A stretch of DNA of 64,000 bases, taken from Streptomyces sp. AJS327. Its GTDB lineage: Bacteria > Actinomycetota > Actinomycetes > Streptomycetales > Streptomycetaceae. The notes beneath the pieces were generated by a model. The model was not told the origin of the DNA. It was given only the letters and a program-made list of their open reading frames with translations, and did not search any database. The stretch lies in contig NZ_SKBR01000004.1 in assembly GCF_013450295.1 (NCBI RefSeq), positions 609,501-673,500 of the forward strand, written 5' to 3'. Both the position numbers and the translations under genes were made by a program. The number at the start of each line of letters is the position of its first letter. The first letter of the stretch is position 1. This document shows, piece by piece, positions 1-7,764 of the stretch.

Positions 1-2
1 TC

Positions 3-113
3 GGCTCCCTGGAGCCCGGCAGGGACGCCGATCTCGTGGTGCTGGACGCCGAGTTCACCCTCCGTGGCGTGTTGCGCAAGGGGGAATGGGTGGTTGCGCC
101 CGAAGTGCGGTGA
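3..113 (+). CDS. nagA: N-acetylglucosamine-6-phosphate deacetylase, C-terminal end (partial)
   Basis: Only the last 36 codons lie in the window, and the gene enters from the left edge. The readable end runs GSLEPGRDADLVVLDAEF and finishes with a strand of the type RGVLRKGEWV before TGA. This is the usual end of the amidohydrolase fold of NagA, where the polypeptide returns to the small beta-sandwich domain. NagA removes the acetyl group from GlcNAc-6-phosphate in amino-sugar catabolism. A PfkB-type kinase follows 137 bp downstream on the same strand, a neighbour often seen with nagA in Streptomyces. Other amidohydrolases such as dihydroorotase or imidazolonepropionase share similar ends, so the assignment rests on tail plus context. 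Confidence 0.6.
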   Translation, partial: GSLEPGRDADLVVLDAEFTLRGVLRKGEWVVAPEVR

Positions 114-250
114 CGGCTGTCCGCTGAGCGGCCAGGCGGTGGGTGACGGGGGGTCGCCTCACCCGGCGGGGCAATGGCATGATCCCACGCGCGGTCCCCG
201 TACCCGCGGTACGGCCGCGCCCAGCCGAAGCCAGTCGCAGGGGGTGCCCA

Positions 251-1180
251 GTGATCCAGACGGTGACACTCAACGCCGCCCTGGACCTCACCTACCGGGT
301 CGCCCGGCTGGAACCGCGCGGCTCGCACCGCGTCCGCGAGGTGCTGCAACGCCCCGGCGGCAAGGGCGTCAACGTGGCCCGGGTGCTGGGCGCCCTCGGC
401 CACCCCACCACCGTCACCGGCTTCGCGGGCGGCGCCACCGGGACGGTCCTGCGCGACCTGCTCGCCGCGGAACCCGGGGTGACCGACGCGCTGACCCCCA
501 TCGGCGGCGACACCCGCCGCACCATCGGTGTCGCCGACCGCGCCGCCGGGGACACCACCCAGTTCAACGAGCCCGGCCCGCACGTCACCGCCGCCGAGTG
601 GGACCGCTTCCTCGCGGAGTACCGCCGGGTGCTGGGCGAGTGCGCGGCCGTGGCGCTCTGCGGCAGCCTGCCGCCCGGCCTGCCCGTCGGCGCCTACGCC
701 ACGCTCGTCCGCGAGGCGCGCGGCGCGGGCGTGCCCGTCCTCCTCGACACCAGCGGCGAACCCCTGGCCCGCGGACTCGCGGCCCGTCCCGACCTCATCA
801 AGCCCAACGCGCCCGAACTGGCCGGGCTGACCGGCAGTACCGAACCCCTCGGCGCCGCCCGCACGGCCCGCCGCCGCGGCGCGGGCGCGGTCGCCGCCTC
901 CCTCGGGCCCGACGGGATGCTGCTGCTCACCCCGGACGGCGGCTGGCGCGCGGCACCGCCCGAACGGCTCGCCGGGAACCCCACCGGCGCCGGGGACTCC
1001 GCCGTCGCCGGGCTGCTCTCCGGCCTCGCCGACGGCCTGCCCTGGCCACTGCGGCTGGCCCGCGCGGTCGCGCTCTCGGCGGCCACGGTGCGGGCGCCCG
1101 CCGCCGGGGAGTTCGACGAGACGCGCTACCGCGAGCTGCTGGAGCGCACGGTGCCCGAGGAACTCCCCGGCCCCGCCTGA
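251..1180 (+). CDS. PfkB-family sugar kinase (1-phosphofructokinase / tagatose-6-phosphate kinase type)
   Basis: The product is 309 residues and phosphorylates a phosphosugar with ATP in the cytoplasm. Residues 36-46 carry the first PfkB signature (GGKGVNVARVL), which binds the sugar. Residues 243-250 carry the second (NPTGAGDS), with the anion hole and the catalytic base Asp249. Length and the NPTGAGDS variant fit the 1-phosphofructokinase/tagatose-6-phosphate kinase branch rather than ribokinase. The GTG at 251 is chosen because a G-rich Shine-Dalgarno lies about 7 nt upstream and homology begins at once (VIQTVTLNAALDLTY). Upstream in-frame ATGs would add a tail of non-protein-like composition. 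The position after nagA suggests a role in amino-sugar or hexose-phosphate catabolism, but the substrate cannot be read from sequence. Confidence 0.85.
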   Translation: MIQTVTLNAALDLTYRVARLEPRGSHRVREVLQRPGGKGVNVARVLGALGHPTTVTGFAGGATGTVLRDLLAAEPGVTDALTPIGGDTRRTIGVADRAAGDTTQFNEPGPHVTAAEWDRFLAEYRRVLGECAAVALCGSLPPGLPVGAYATLVREARGAGVPVLLDTSGEPLARGLAARPDLIKPNAPELAGLTGSTEPLGAARTARRRGAGAVAASLGPDGMLLLTPDGGWRAAPPERLAGNPTGAGDSAVAGLLSGLADGLPWPLRLARAVALSAATVRAPAAGEFDETRYRELLERTVPEELPGPA

Positions 1181-1206
1181 CACTTGCTCCGCGCCTGACA
1201 CTTGCC
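1176..1206. repeat. Short direct repeat over the stop of the sugar kinase
   Basis: The 13-mer GCCTGACACTTGC occurs twice, 17 bp apart. The first copy contains the TGA stop of the kinase gene. It looks like a small local duplication and I see no function for it. Confidence 0.5.
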
Positions 1207-1365
1207 CGCCGGGAATCGCCCGGCCCGGGCCCGGCGTGCCGACCGCCGCCGCACAGCACGAAACCCGCGTCCCCCGGCGTCCCTCGGGCGCCGGACGGCG
1301 CGTCAGGAACGGGGGCGCGGGCTTCTCCGCCCGAGGGTGCGAGCGCTACGCACCGCGGCGGACGG

Positions 1366-2310
1366 TCAGGCGGGCTTGATCCAGACCCGGTCGAGGTTCA
1401 CGCCGCACCTGTCGCCGTCCTCGCAGGAGATGCGCACGTCGTTCTTCCCCTTGGTCAGCTGCACCGTGGAGTAGGTGTACGACCAGCCCTTCTCCCAGTC
1501 GCCCTTCTCCGCCCTGGCGTGGTTCTTCATGTCCAGCCCGGTGCCGTGTGCCTTGCCGTTGACCGTCAGGGAGAGGTGCATGTCCTCCCCCGGAACGCCG
1601 TAGCGGACGTAGAGGTTGTACGTCCCGGCCTCGGCCAGCTCCGGCTGCCAGCTCGCGGACGCGCCCTCCCCGGAGTCGATCCCCGCGACGTAGGTGCCGC
1701 CGGGCGACTCGGCGCCCGGGATGTCGCTGGCCGTCTTGGTGCCGCCCTCCAGCCGCAGGCTGGCCGCCGCCTCCTTGGGGAGCCCCTGGGGCTTCTCCCC
1801 CTGGTCGGCGTCCTCGTCCTCCTCGTCCCCGCCGCCCTGGGAGTCCCGGTCCTCGTCGCCGCCGCGCTGCCCGGCGTCCGCGCCGGCGCGGGGCTCGTCC
1901 CCGACGGCCGTGTCGTCACCGTTGAAGAGGACGGCCGCGCCGATACCGACGACCACCGCGGCGACGACCGCGATGGCACCGATCAGCAGACCGTTCCGGT
2001 TCGGGCCCGACGAGGGCTGGCCGTGCTGCCGCGCCGCCACCCGGCCGCCCGGCATGGTCTCCGGCGCGGCGTAGTGCGCGCTGTCGCCCGGGGGCTGCGG
2101 GCGCTGCTGCGGCATGCCGTACTGGCGCTGGCCGACCGGGCGCACCTGGTTGTACGAGCGGCGCGGCACCCCGGGCTGACCGGGCTGCCCGGGACGCGAG
2201 GTCGAGGCCGCCTGATCCGTCGAGCCGTCCCCGCCGTCCTGGCGGTACAGGTAGGCGAACGGATCGTCGCCGCCGCGCGGCGCGTCCGAGCCCTCGTTCT
2301 CGGCGGTCAT
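1366..2310 (-). CDS. Membrane-anchored protein with C-terminal carbohydrate-binding module (CBM35/CBM6-like)
   Basis: The protein has 314 residues. Residues 1-105 are cytoplasmic, rich in Pro, Gln and Gly. Residues 107-129 form one transmembrane helix (NGLLIGAIAVVAAVVVGIG). A long acidic Asp/Glu/Gly linker runs to about residue 180. The C-terminal 130 residues form a beta-sandwich typical of CBM6/CBM35: it starts SLRLEGGTKT, contains GTYNLYVRYG and ends with a conserved GVNLDRVWI strand. No catalytic domain is present. The topology puts the binding module outside the membrane, where it could hold the cell on glycan or sense wall polysaccharide. The gene converges with the PfkB kinase and is transcribed away from cdgB. 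CBM35 versus CBM6 is uncertain. Confidence 0.75.
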   Translation of the reverse strand: MTAENEGSDAPRGGDDPFAYLYRQDGGDGSTDQAASTSRPGQPGQPGVPRRSYNQVRPVGQRQYGMPQQRPQPPGDSAHYAAPETMPGGRVAARQHGQPSSGPNRNGLLIGAIAVVAAVVVGIGAAVLFNGDDTAVGDEPRAGADAGQRGGDEDRDSQGGGDEEDEDADQGEKPQGLPKEAAASLRLEGGTKTASDIPGAESPGGTYVAGIDSGEGASASWQPELAEAGTYNLYVRYGVPGEDMHLSLTVNGKAHGTGLDMKNHARAEKGDWEKGWSYTYSTVQLTKGKNDVRISCEDGDRCGVNLDRVWIKPA

Positions 2311-2948
2311 CCCCTGTCACTCCCTACTGCGTCAGGTACGCGGGCGAGCCTACCTCTCCTGAGTGAGGGCGTGAGTGCCCCGCGCGCGCCCTTCCCGCGC
2401 TCCTGGAGGGGCCTTATCCCCCGTGTCCCCCGTCTCACCTGCGACCTTTCCGATCCGCGCCGCCAGCGCGCGCAACCGCTTCGTGACCCCGGTCTTACCC
2501 CGCGCCTCGCCCCCCCCCGCGAACCGTCCGCCGGACCGCACCCGCCGCGCCCACCGCGCCCCTGGCGGGGCCCCTCGACATGCCGAGGCGGGCCACCCGG
2601 GAACCCCCGTGGTCCGGCGGACGGTCCGGTGAAACGGCCACCGGGTGCCCCCGGCGCCAGCCGGGGAGCGCTCCGCCGCGCGTCGCGCGGGAGCGTCAAC
2701 TCCCGCCCGGGAAGGGCGAGTTACGCACACCGGGCGACACCGCCGCGAACCGGGCGCTCGCCGCTCCCGCACCCGCCCCCGGTCCGCCCGCTGGCGCGCG
2801 CTCTCGGACGTGCCGCACCGGAGCCGAGGCGGGAAACCGTAAGGGGAGGGGCGCGGGGGAGGTGCGGGGGAGGCGCTGGGAGGTCCGGGGGAGGCCGCGG
2901 CGAGGGGGCCGGAGGCCGGGTGGGGAGACGGGTCCGGGGTGAGGTGTG
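2311..2948. other. Intergenic region, no gene seen
   Basis: About 640 bp lie between the start of the CBM protein and the stop of cdgB, both on the minus strand. Open frames exist in every phase, but their translations are Arg/Pro/Gly/Ala strings without domains, as expected of random 75% GC DNA. The promoter of the CBM gene should lie near 2311-2400. I see no convincing hairpin or operator. Confidence 0.5.
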
Positions 2949-4628
2949 TCACCCGGCGCGCCGCTGCCCCTTGGCCCGCGAGCGCTTCTCGACGTACATC
3001 CGCTGGTCCGCCGACTGGAGAACCTCCTCGGCCGACAGACCACAACTCGCCCAGCCGATGCCGAAGCTGGCGCCGACCCGCACCCCCCGCCCGTCCACCC
3101 GGATCGGCGGAATGATCGCGTTCCGCAGCCGCACGGCGAGGTCCTGCGCCTCGGCCTGCCCCAGGCCGTCCGCCAGGACCACGAACTCGTCGCCGCCGAG
3201 CCGGGCCACGGTGTCGTTGTCCCGTACCCCGACGGAGAGCCGCCGGGCGACCTCGATCAGCACCGCGTCACCACAGTTGTGCCCGAAACGGTCGTTTATG
3301 GACTTGAAGCCGTCCAGATCGCAGAAGAGCACCGCGAGCCCCTTCTCGCCCGGCCCCTCGCCCCGCGGCGGCACCATGTGCACGTGGTGGCTGTCGTACG
3401 CGGCTGGTCCGCCCGCGCCGGGCCCGCCGTACGGGGCCCCGCGCACCCCGTCGAACCCGTCCAGGCTGAACCGGTGCCCGCCGGTGTCCGCCGGGTCCCC
3501 GGACGGCGCCGCGTGCGGATCGCTCCGCGCGGCGCCGGAGACCGTGGGCCCCGGATCGGGGCAGAGCCGGGAGCTGAGCCGGGCGCGCAGCTCGGCGCTG
3601 TTGGGCAGCCCGGTCAGGGAGTCGTGGCTCGCGCGGTGCGCGAGCTGCAACTCGTGCCGCTTGCGCTCCTCGATGTCCTCGACGTGCGTCAGCAGGAAGC
3701 GCGGGCCGTCCGCGGTGTCCGCCACCACCGAGTTGCGCAGCGACACCCAGACGTACGAGCTGTCCCGCCGGGCCAGCCGGAGCTCCGCCCGCCCGCCCTC
3801 CGCCGAGGTGCGCAGCAGGGTGCTGATGTCCTCCGGGTGGACCAGGTCGGAGAAGGAGTACCGGCGCATCGCCGACGCCGGTCGGCCCAGCAGCCGGCAG
3901 AGCGCGTCGTTGATCCGCACCAGGCGACCGTGCTGGTCCCCGCCCATCTCCGCGACCGCCATCCCGCTCGGCGCGTACTCGAAGGCCTGCCGGAAGCTCT
4001 CCTCGCTCGCCCGCAGCGCCTGCTGCTCCCGCTCCAGCCGGACCAGCGCGCGCTGCATGTTCGACCGCAGCCTGGCGTTGCTGATCGCGATGGCGGCCTG
4101 GGAGGCGTACATCTGGAGCGCCTCGCACCCCCAGGCGCCGGGCCTGCGCCCGTTCCGCGGCCGGTCCACGGAGAGCACGCCGAGCAGTTCGGTGTCCGAG
4201 GCGTAGAGCGGCGCGAAGAGCCGGTCCATCGGGTGCCACTCCTCGTAGAAGCGGGGGGCGGGGCCCGCGGAGTGCCACTGCGGTACGTCGTCGTCGTCCA
4301 GCACCCAGCCCTCGGTGTAGGGGATGAACCGGAGGTCGCCCCACCGCTCGGCCATCGAGAGCCGCCGGTCCCAGGCCTCGCGCGGCCCCACGCGCCCCGC
4401 CAGCATCGCCTCGGCGCCCTCGCTCCCCGCGACGGCCGCGACCACGAGGTCGCCGTCGGGGCGTACGAGGTTCACCGCGGATATCTCGAAACCGAGCCCC
4501 GTGACCGCGCCGTCGGCGACGGTCTGGAGGGTGTCGGCGAGGCTGCGGGCGGTGTTCAACTGCGCCACGACGTGGTGCAGCTGACGCAGACTGGCGAGGC
4601 GGACATAGGGCTCCGACTCGGTTTCCAT
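2949..4628 (-). CDS. cdgB: GAF-PAS-GGDEF diguanylate cyclase (CdgB-type)
   Basis: The product has 559 residues. A GAF domain covers roughly 15-175, a PAS/PAC domain 205-320 (ending VEDIEERKRHE), and a GGDEF domain 335-555. The active-site motif is intact (RLGGDEF, Gly478 to Phe482), and the inhibitory RxxD site is present nine residues upstream of the motif (RDND). The enzyme should make cyclic di-GMP from two GTP and be feedback inhibited. No EAL domain is present. Order and size match CdgB (SCO4281) of S. coelicolor, a cyclase under BldD control that affects aerial growth. An odd feature is a stretch of about 75 disordered Pro/Gly/Asp-rich residues inserted after the first helix of the GGDEF domain (about 350-425). 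Confidence 0.9.
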   Translation of the reverse strand: METESEPYVRLASLRQLHHVVAQLNTARSLADTLQTVADGAVTGLGFEISAVNLVRPDGDLVVAAVAGSEGAEAMLAGRVGPREAWDRRLSMAERWGDLRFIPYTEGWVLDDDDVPQWHSAGPAPRFYEEWHPMDRLFAPLYASDTELLGVLSVDRPRNGRRPGAWGCEALQMYASQAAIAISNARLRSNMQRALVRLEREQQALRASEESFRQAFEYAPSGMAVAEMGGDQHGRLVRINDALCRLLGRPASAMRRYSFSDLVHPEDISTLLRTSAEGGRAELRLARRDSSYVWVSLRNSVVADTADGPRFLLTHVEDIEERKRHELQLAHRASHDSLTGLPNSAELRARLSSRLCPDPGPTVSGAARSDPHAAPSGDPADTGGHRFSLDGFDGVRGAPYGGPGAGGPAAYDSHHVHMVPPRGEGPGEKGLAVLFCDLDGFKSINDRFGHNCGDAVLIEVARRLSVGVRDNDTVARLGGDEFVVLADGLGQAEAQDLAVRLRNAIIPPIRVDGRGVRVGASFGIGWASCGLSAEEVLQSADQRMYVEKRSRAKGQRRAG

Positions 4629-5125
4629 CGCCCTCCCCCTGAGCCTTGGTCGTCAACTCCAGGTTTTCGCGGGACGTCGCTGTCCGACTGCCACGGCCAC
4701 TGAATCACAGCGAGCTGTTCACTCGGTACACAGGGTCAACAATTAATGCTGTCTGTGACTCAAGTCACAGCGCAGCGTGCGCACTTGCTCGCAGTGCGGA
4801 GTCAGACCCTCCGGCCCGTCCGCCCCTCCGTGCTGACCGTTCCGCTCCGTTCGCCGCCGGGAGGACCCGGAGGGCCGGGAGGATCGCGACGCTCGGGGGA
4901 CCGGGGGGATTCGCGCCGCCCGGCGACGCGGGTCCCGGCGGGCGGCCCCCTCCCGGCTTTGCCCGCTCCCTCCGCTTCTGTGTTCTCGCTCACGGCGACC
5001 CCTCTCTCGTCTCCCCCGTCCGCCCGGTCCCGCCGGGAATCCGCCCCGGGGTGGGCGGGCCGGGGGCGGTCCTAGTCCCCGGCTGGTCCCCGAGGCCGAT
5101 GTGTTCCCGCCAGGGGCCGGTTACC
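4629..5125. other. Divergent promoter region between cdgB and the flavin reductase
   Basis: About 500 bp. The left third (4680-4770) is distinctly AT-richer and holds the palindrome at 4753-4770 and a possible minus-strand -35 box TTGACC (complement of 4734-4739). The right two thirds are GC-rich with no recognisable gene. Confidence 0.45.
4753..4770. promoter_or_regulatory. Palindrome upstream of cdgB, candidate BldD-type operator
   Basis: CTGTGACTCAAGTCACAG is a perfect 8-bp inverted repeat with a 2-bp centre, 125 bp upstream of the cdgB start in an otherwise unstructured region. It contains TNAC and GTNA half sites like the BldD consensus, but they are 4 bp apart rather than the usual 5. 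cdgB is a known BldD target in S. coelicolor. BldD is the leading guess, and a different dimeric repressor is possible. Confidence 0.5.
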
Positions 5126-5716
5126 GTGCGAGACGTGTCTTACACAGCGCAACGAGCCCAGCAGCAGTCAGCCGAGCGGCCGGAGGACCGGCCCGTACCT
5201 CATGCTGGAGGGGTGAGCGAGGACGAGTTCCGGGCCGCCATGGCACGTCTCGCGGCGGGAGTCGTGCTGCTGGCGGCACACGACCCGGAGGACGAGCCGG
5301 ACGGCGCGGACGTCGGGATGACGGCGACCGCCTTCATGTCCGTCTCACTGGAACCGCCCCTCGTCCTCGCCAGCGTCCGCACCGGTTCGCGAATGGCCGA
5401 ACTGCTGGAGCGCCAGCCCCTGTGGGCGGCCTCCCTGCTCACCGAGGGGCAGCGTCAGTCGGCGGGACGTTTCGCCATGAAGGGACGGCTGAGCGACCGG
5501 CTCCTGTTCCGTGAACTCCCGCACACCCGGGGCGCCGCCTCCGGGGCCCCGCTGGTGGACGGGGCGCTGGCCGCCGTCGAGTGCCGTACCGAGCGGAGCG
5601 TGCGGGCGGGCGACCACACGCTGTTCATCGGCGGTGTGCTGGCCACGACCCTCGCCCACGAGGACTCCGCGGGCCCCCTCACCTACTACCGGGGCCACTA
5701 CCGTTTCCTGCGCTGA
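5126..5716 (+). CDS. Flavin reductase domain protein (HpaC-like, FMN-binding split barrel)
   Basis: About 196 residues. After a polar Gln-rich leader, the flavin reductase split barrel runs from EDEFRAAMARLAAGVVLLAA to the C-terminus. It contains the typical GMTATAFMSVSLEPPLVLASV stretch that contacts the isoalloxazine ring, and ends with LTYYRGHYRFL, a signature of the HpaC/ActVB family. Such proteins reduce free FMN or FAD with NAD(P)H and often supply a partner monooxygenase, but no monooxygenase is adjacent here. The GTG at 5126 is chosen because AGGGG lies 9 nt upstream. GTG at 5135 and ATG at 5099 are in-frame alternatives. The gene is divergent from cdgB. Confidence 0.8.
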   Translation: MRDVSYTAQRAQQQSAERPEDRPVPHAGGVSEDEFRAAMARLAAGVVLLAAHDPEDEPDGADVGMTATAFMSVSLEPPLVLASVRTGSRMAELLERQPLWAASLLTEGQRQSAGRFAMKGRLSDRLLFRELPHTRGAASGAPLVDGALAAVECRTERSVRAGDHTLFIGGVLATTLAHEDSAGPLTYYRGHYRFLR

Positions 5717-5888
5717 CCCACCTGGGCCCCGGCGTCCCCCGGACGTCCCCGGAGTCCCTGACGTCAGGCGACGTTCTCGCGCCCGTCGCGTCCTCGCGCC
5801 TCCGCGGGGTTTCCGGGTGACCGCCGGGGCTCCCGGCCCGCGCGGTCGGGTCCGTCCCCGACACCGGCCGGATCAGCGCGGATCAGCC

Positions 5889-5932
5889 GGCCAGTCGGGG
5901 TCGGTCGGCCAGTCGGGGTCAGTCGGGGTCAG
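5889..5932. repeat. Short tandem repeat at the end of arfB
   Basis: Variants of the 10-mer AGTCGGGGTC are repeated four times between the flavin reductase and arfB, reaching into the stop codon of arfB. It is probably slippage-prone filler, with no sign of a hairpin. Confidence 0.5.
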
Positions 5933-6366
5933 TCCCAACTCCGGCTGGAGCGGCCCTGCTTGAGCTGGCCGCGCCGCTTCTTCTGCTCCAGCCGCCGCTC
6001 GTTGAGCCCACGCGGCTTCGGCTTCCTGCGGCGGGGCGGCGCGGGCGGCGCCGTCGCCTCGGCCAGCAGCGCCGCCAGACGCTCCGCCGCCGTCTCGCGG
6101 TTGCGCCACTGGGAACGGTGGTCGCTGGCGCGGACCGCCAGGACGCCGCCGGTCAGCCGACCGGCCAGCCGCTCCAGCGCGCGCTGCTTCCAGACCTCGG
6201 GCAACGTGCCGCTGCGCGCCAGGTCGAAGCGGAGTTCCACCTGGCTGTCGCTGGTGTTGACGTGCTGGCCCCCCGGGCCGGAGGACCGCGAGAAACGCCA
6301 GGTCAGCTCGGACTCCGGGAGGGAGACCGAGCCTCGGATGAAGAGTGGGCCTGACATGTTCACCAT
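5929..6366 (-). CDS. arfB: Alternative ribosome rescue factor / peptidyl-tRNA hydrolase ArfB (YaeJ, ICT1 family)
   Basis: The 145-residue product is a class I release-factor-like hydrolase. It carries the GGQ loop near residue 35 (SSGPGGQHVNTSDSQVELR), which cleaves peptidyl-tRNA, but no codon-recognition domain. Instead it has the long basic C-terminal tail (LNERRLEQKKRRGQLKQGR) that enters the empty mRNA channel of stalled ribosomes in ArfB/ICT1. It should rescue non-stop complexes. The ATG at 6366 is chosen because GGGAGG lies 7 nt upstream, and MSGPLFIRG at 6357 is the alternative. Its promoter must lie in the 300-bp divergent gap shared with terD. Confidence 0.9.
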   Translation of the reverse strand: MVNMSGPLFIRGSVSLPESELTWRFSRSSGPGGQHVNTSDSQVELRFDLARSGTLPEVWKQRALERLAGRLTGGVLAVRASDHRSQWRNRETAAERLAALLAEATAPPAPPRRRKPKPRGLNERRLEQKKRRGQLKQGRSSRSWD

Positions 6367-6666
6367 GGTCGCGCCTCCCACCCCCCGCCGTCACCCGTAT
6401 TTGAGCCCGCCTGGCCGCCGGGCCCCGCTCCCGGCCCGCCTGGCCGCCGGGCCCCGCTTTCGCCCCGACCGGCTGTCGGGCTGGGGGGGGGCAGGCGCCT
6501 CGGCGCCCCACGTCCCGCTCCGCTTTCCGCAAAGAAGGTAAAGGAACACGGAACTCCCGCCAGCGCTTATAGCGTTGGGCAGGTAGGCGCGTGGCCCGTG
6601 GTAGCGGTGCCCGCGCCGACGCATCCGCACGGATCGTCATCCGAGACTCAAGAGAAGGGCATCCCC
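6367..6666. other. Divergent region between arfB and terD, possible ECF-sigma promoter
   Basis: The terD side contains GGAAC at 6550-6554 and GTT at 6574-6576 with 19 bp between, similar to the GGAA-N18/19-GTT pattern of SigR/SigE-type promoters. A lone motif of this length occurs by chance, so this is tentative. The rest is GC-rich without features. Confidence 0.3.
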
Positions 6667-7242
6667 ATGGCTGTAAGCCTGTCCAAGGGCGGCAACGTCT
6701 CGCTCACCAAGGAGGCACCGGGCCTGACCGCCGTCACGGTTGGCCTCGGCTGGGACGTCCGCACCACCACCGGCACGGACTTCGACCTCGACGCGAGCGC
6801 CATCGCGGTGAACCCCAGCGGCAAGGTCTACTCCGACCAGCACTTCATCTTCTTCAACAACAAGACCTCGCCGGAGCAGGCGATCGTGCACACCGGGGAC
6901 AATGTCACCGGTGAGGGCGAGGGTGACGACGAGCAGATCAACGTCAACCTGGCGACGCTGCCCGCGGACGTCGATAAGATCGTCTTCCCGGTCTCGATCT
7001 ACGACGCCGACTCGCGCGGTCAGAACTTCGGGCAGGTGCGGAACGCCTTCATCCGCATCCTCAACCAGGCCGACCAGACTGAGATCGCTCGCTACGACCT
7101 GAGCGAGGACGCCGCCACCGAGACCGCCATGGTCTTCGGCGAGATGTACCGCAACGGCGCGGAGTGGAAGTTCCGCGCGGTGGGCCAGGGCTACGCCGCC
7201 GGTCTCACCGGTATCGCCCAGGACTTCGGCGTCAACGTCTGA
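6667..7242 (+). CDS. TerD-family stress protein (calcium-binding, tellurium-resistance type)
   Basis: At 191 residues the protein is exactly the family length. It begins MAVSLSKGGNVSLTKEAPGL and carries the paired acidic metal loops of TerD/CABP proteins: DFDLDASAIAV near 40, FFNNKTSPEQ near 60, and DDEQINVNLATLP near 90. It ends in the usual WKFRAVGQGYAAGLTGIAQDFGV. TerD proteins bind Ca2+ and take part in envelope stress, phage resistance and development. In Streptomyces they exist as several paralogues, and this single gene lacks other ter genes beside it. The start has a clear GAAGGG site 7 nt upstream. The codons are less extreme in GC than neighbours, as in highly expressed genes. Confidence 0.92.
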   Translation: MAVSLSKGGNVSLTKEAPGLTAVTVGLGWDVRTTTGTDFDLDASAIAVNPSGKVYSDQHFIFFNNKTSPEQAIVHTGDNVTGEGEGDDEQINVNLATLPADVDKIVFPVSIYDADSRGQNFGQVRNAFIRILNQADQTEIARYDLSEDAATETAMVFGEMYRNGAEWKFRAVGQGYAAGLTGIAQDFGVNV

Positions 7243-7451
7243 GTCGTACCGGGACAGGCGTCCGCCCGCGTGCCGCGCGCCGGGCGGATGGTCCGGCCAA
7301 CTCCCCTGACTCCAGGGGAGGTTGGCGCTCAATCGGCAGGTGCCCACGCGCGGCCCGGTCCGCGGTGCGGTGCGCGTCCGACGGCTGAAGGGTCCGGCCG
7401 TCGGGCTGGCCCCGCCGCCCGGTCCCGCGCCGTGGGTGCCTGCCCCGGTGC

Positions 7452-7478
7452 GGTGGTGCCCGGTCACCGGGCACCACC
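7452..7478. terminator. Strong hairpin between convergent terD and otsA
   Basis: A perfect 13-bp inverted repeat, GGTGGTGCCCGGT against ACCGGGCACCACC, with one base between the arms. It sits 210 bp after terD and 290 bp after otsA, which converge here. No U-tract follows, as is common for Streptomyces terminators, so it could serve both directions. Confidence 0.6.
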
Positions 7479-7764
7479 TCCCGGGCCGCCGGGCCCGAAC
7501 CCCCGGGCTCTCGGCCCCCTGGTTCCTCGGGGGCCGCCTTGCCCGCGAGCCCGGGCGCCTTCCGGGGCAGTCGCCCCGCGGTCCGTCGGCCGGAGCCCCG
7601 CCCCACGGTCAGCTCTTCACTCCCGACCCTCACCACCCGGCTCCGCTCCACCCGCGGTCCCAGCGCCGCCTCCGAACGATCGCTCCGTAACCGGGACATC
7701 GACGCCCTGTTCCCGACCGCCCGTCGTACGCGCCGCGTTCAGCGGACGCCGTACCGGGCGTCGC

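Noticed and set aside
64..4206. Very long plus-strand open frame over the left 4 kb
   Set aside because: It runs antisense to clear CBM and GGDEF genes, and its translation is Arg/Pro-rich without domains. In 73% GC DNA stop-free frames of this size arise by chance.
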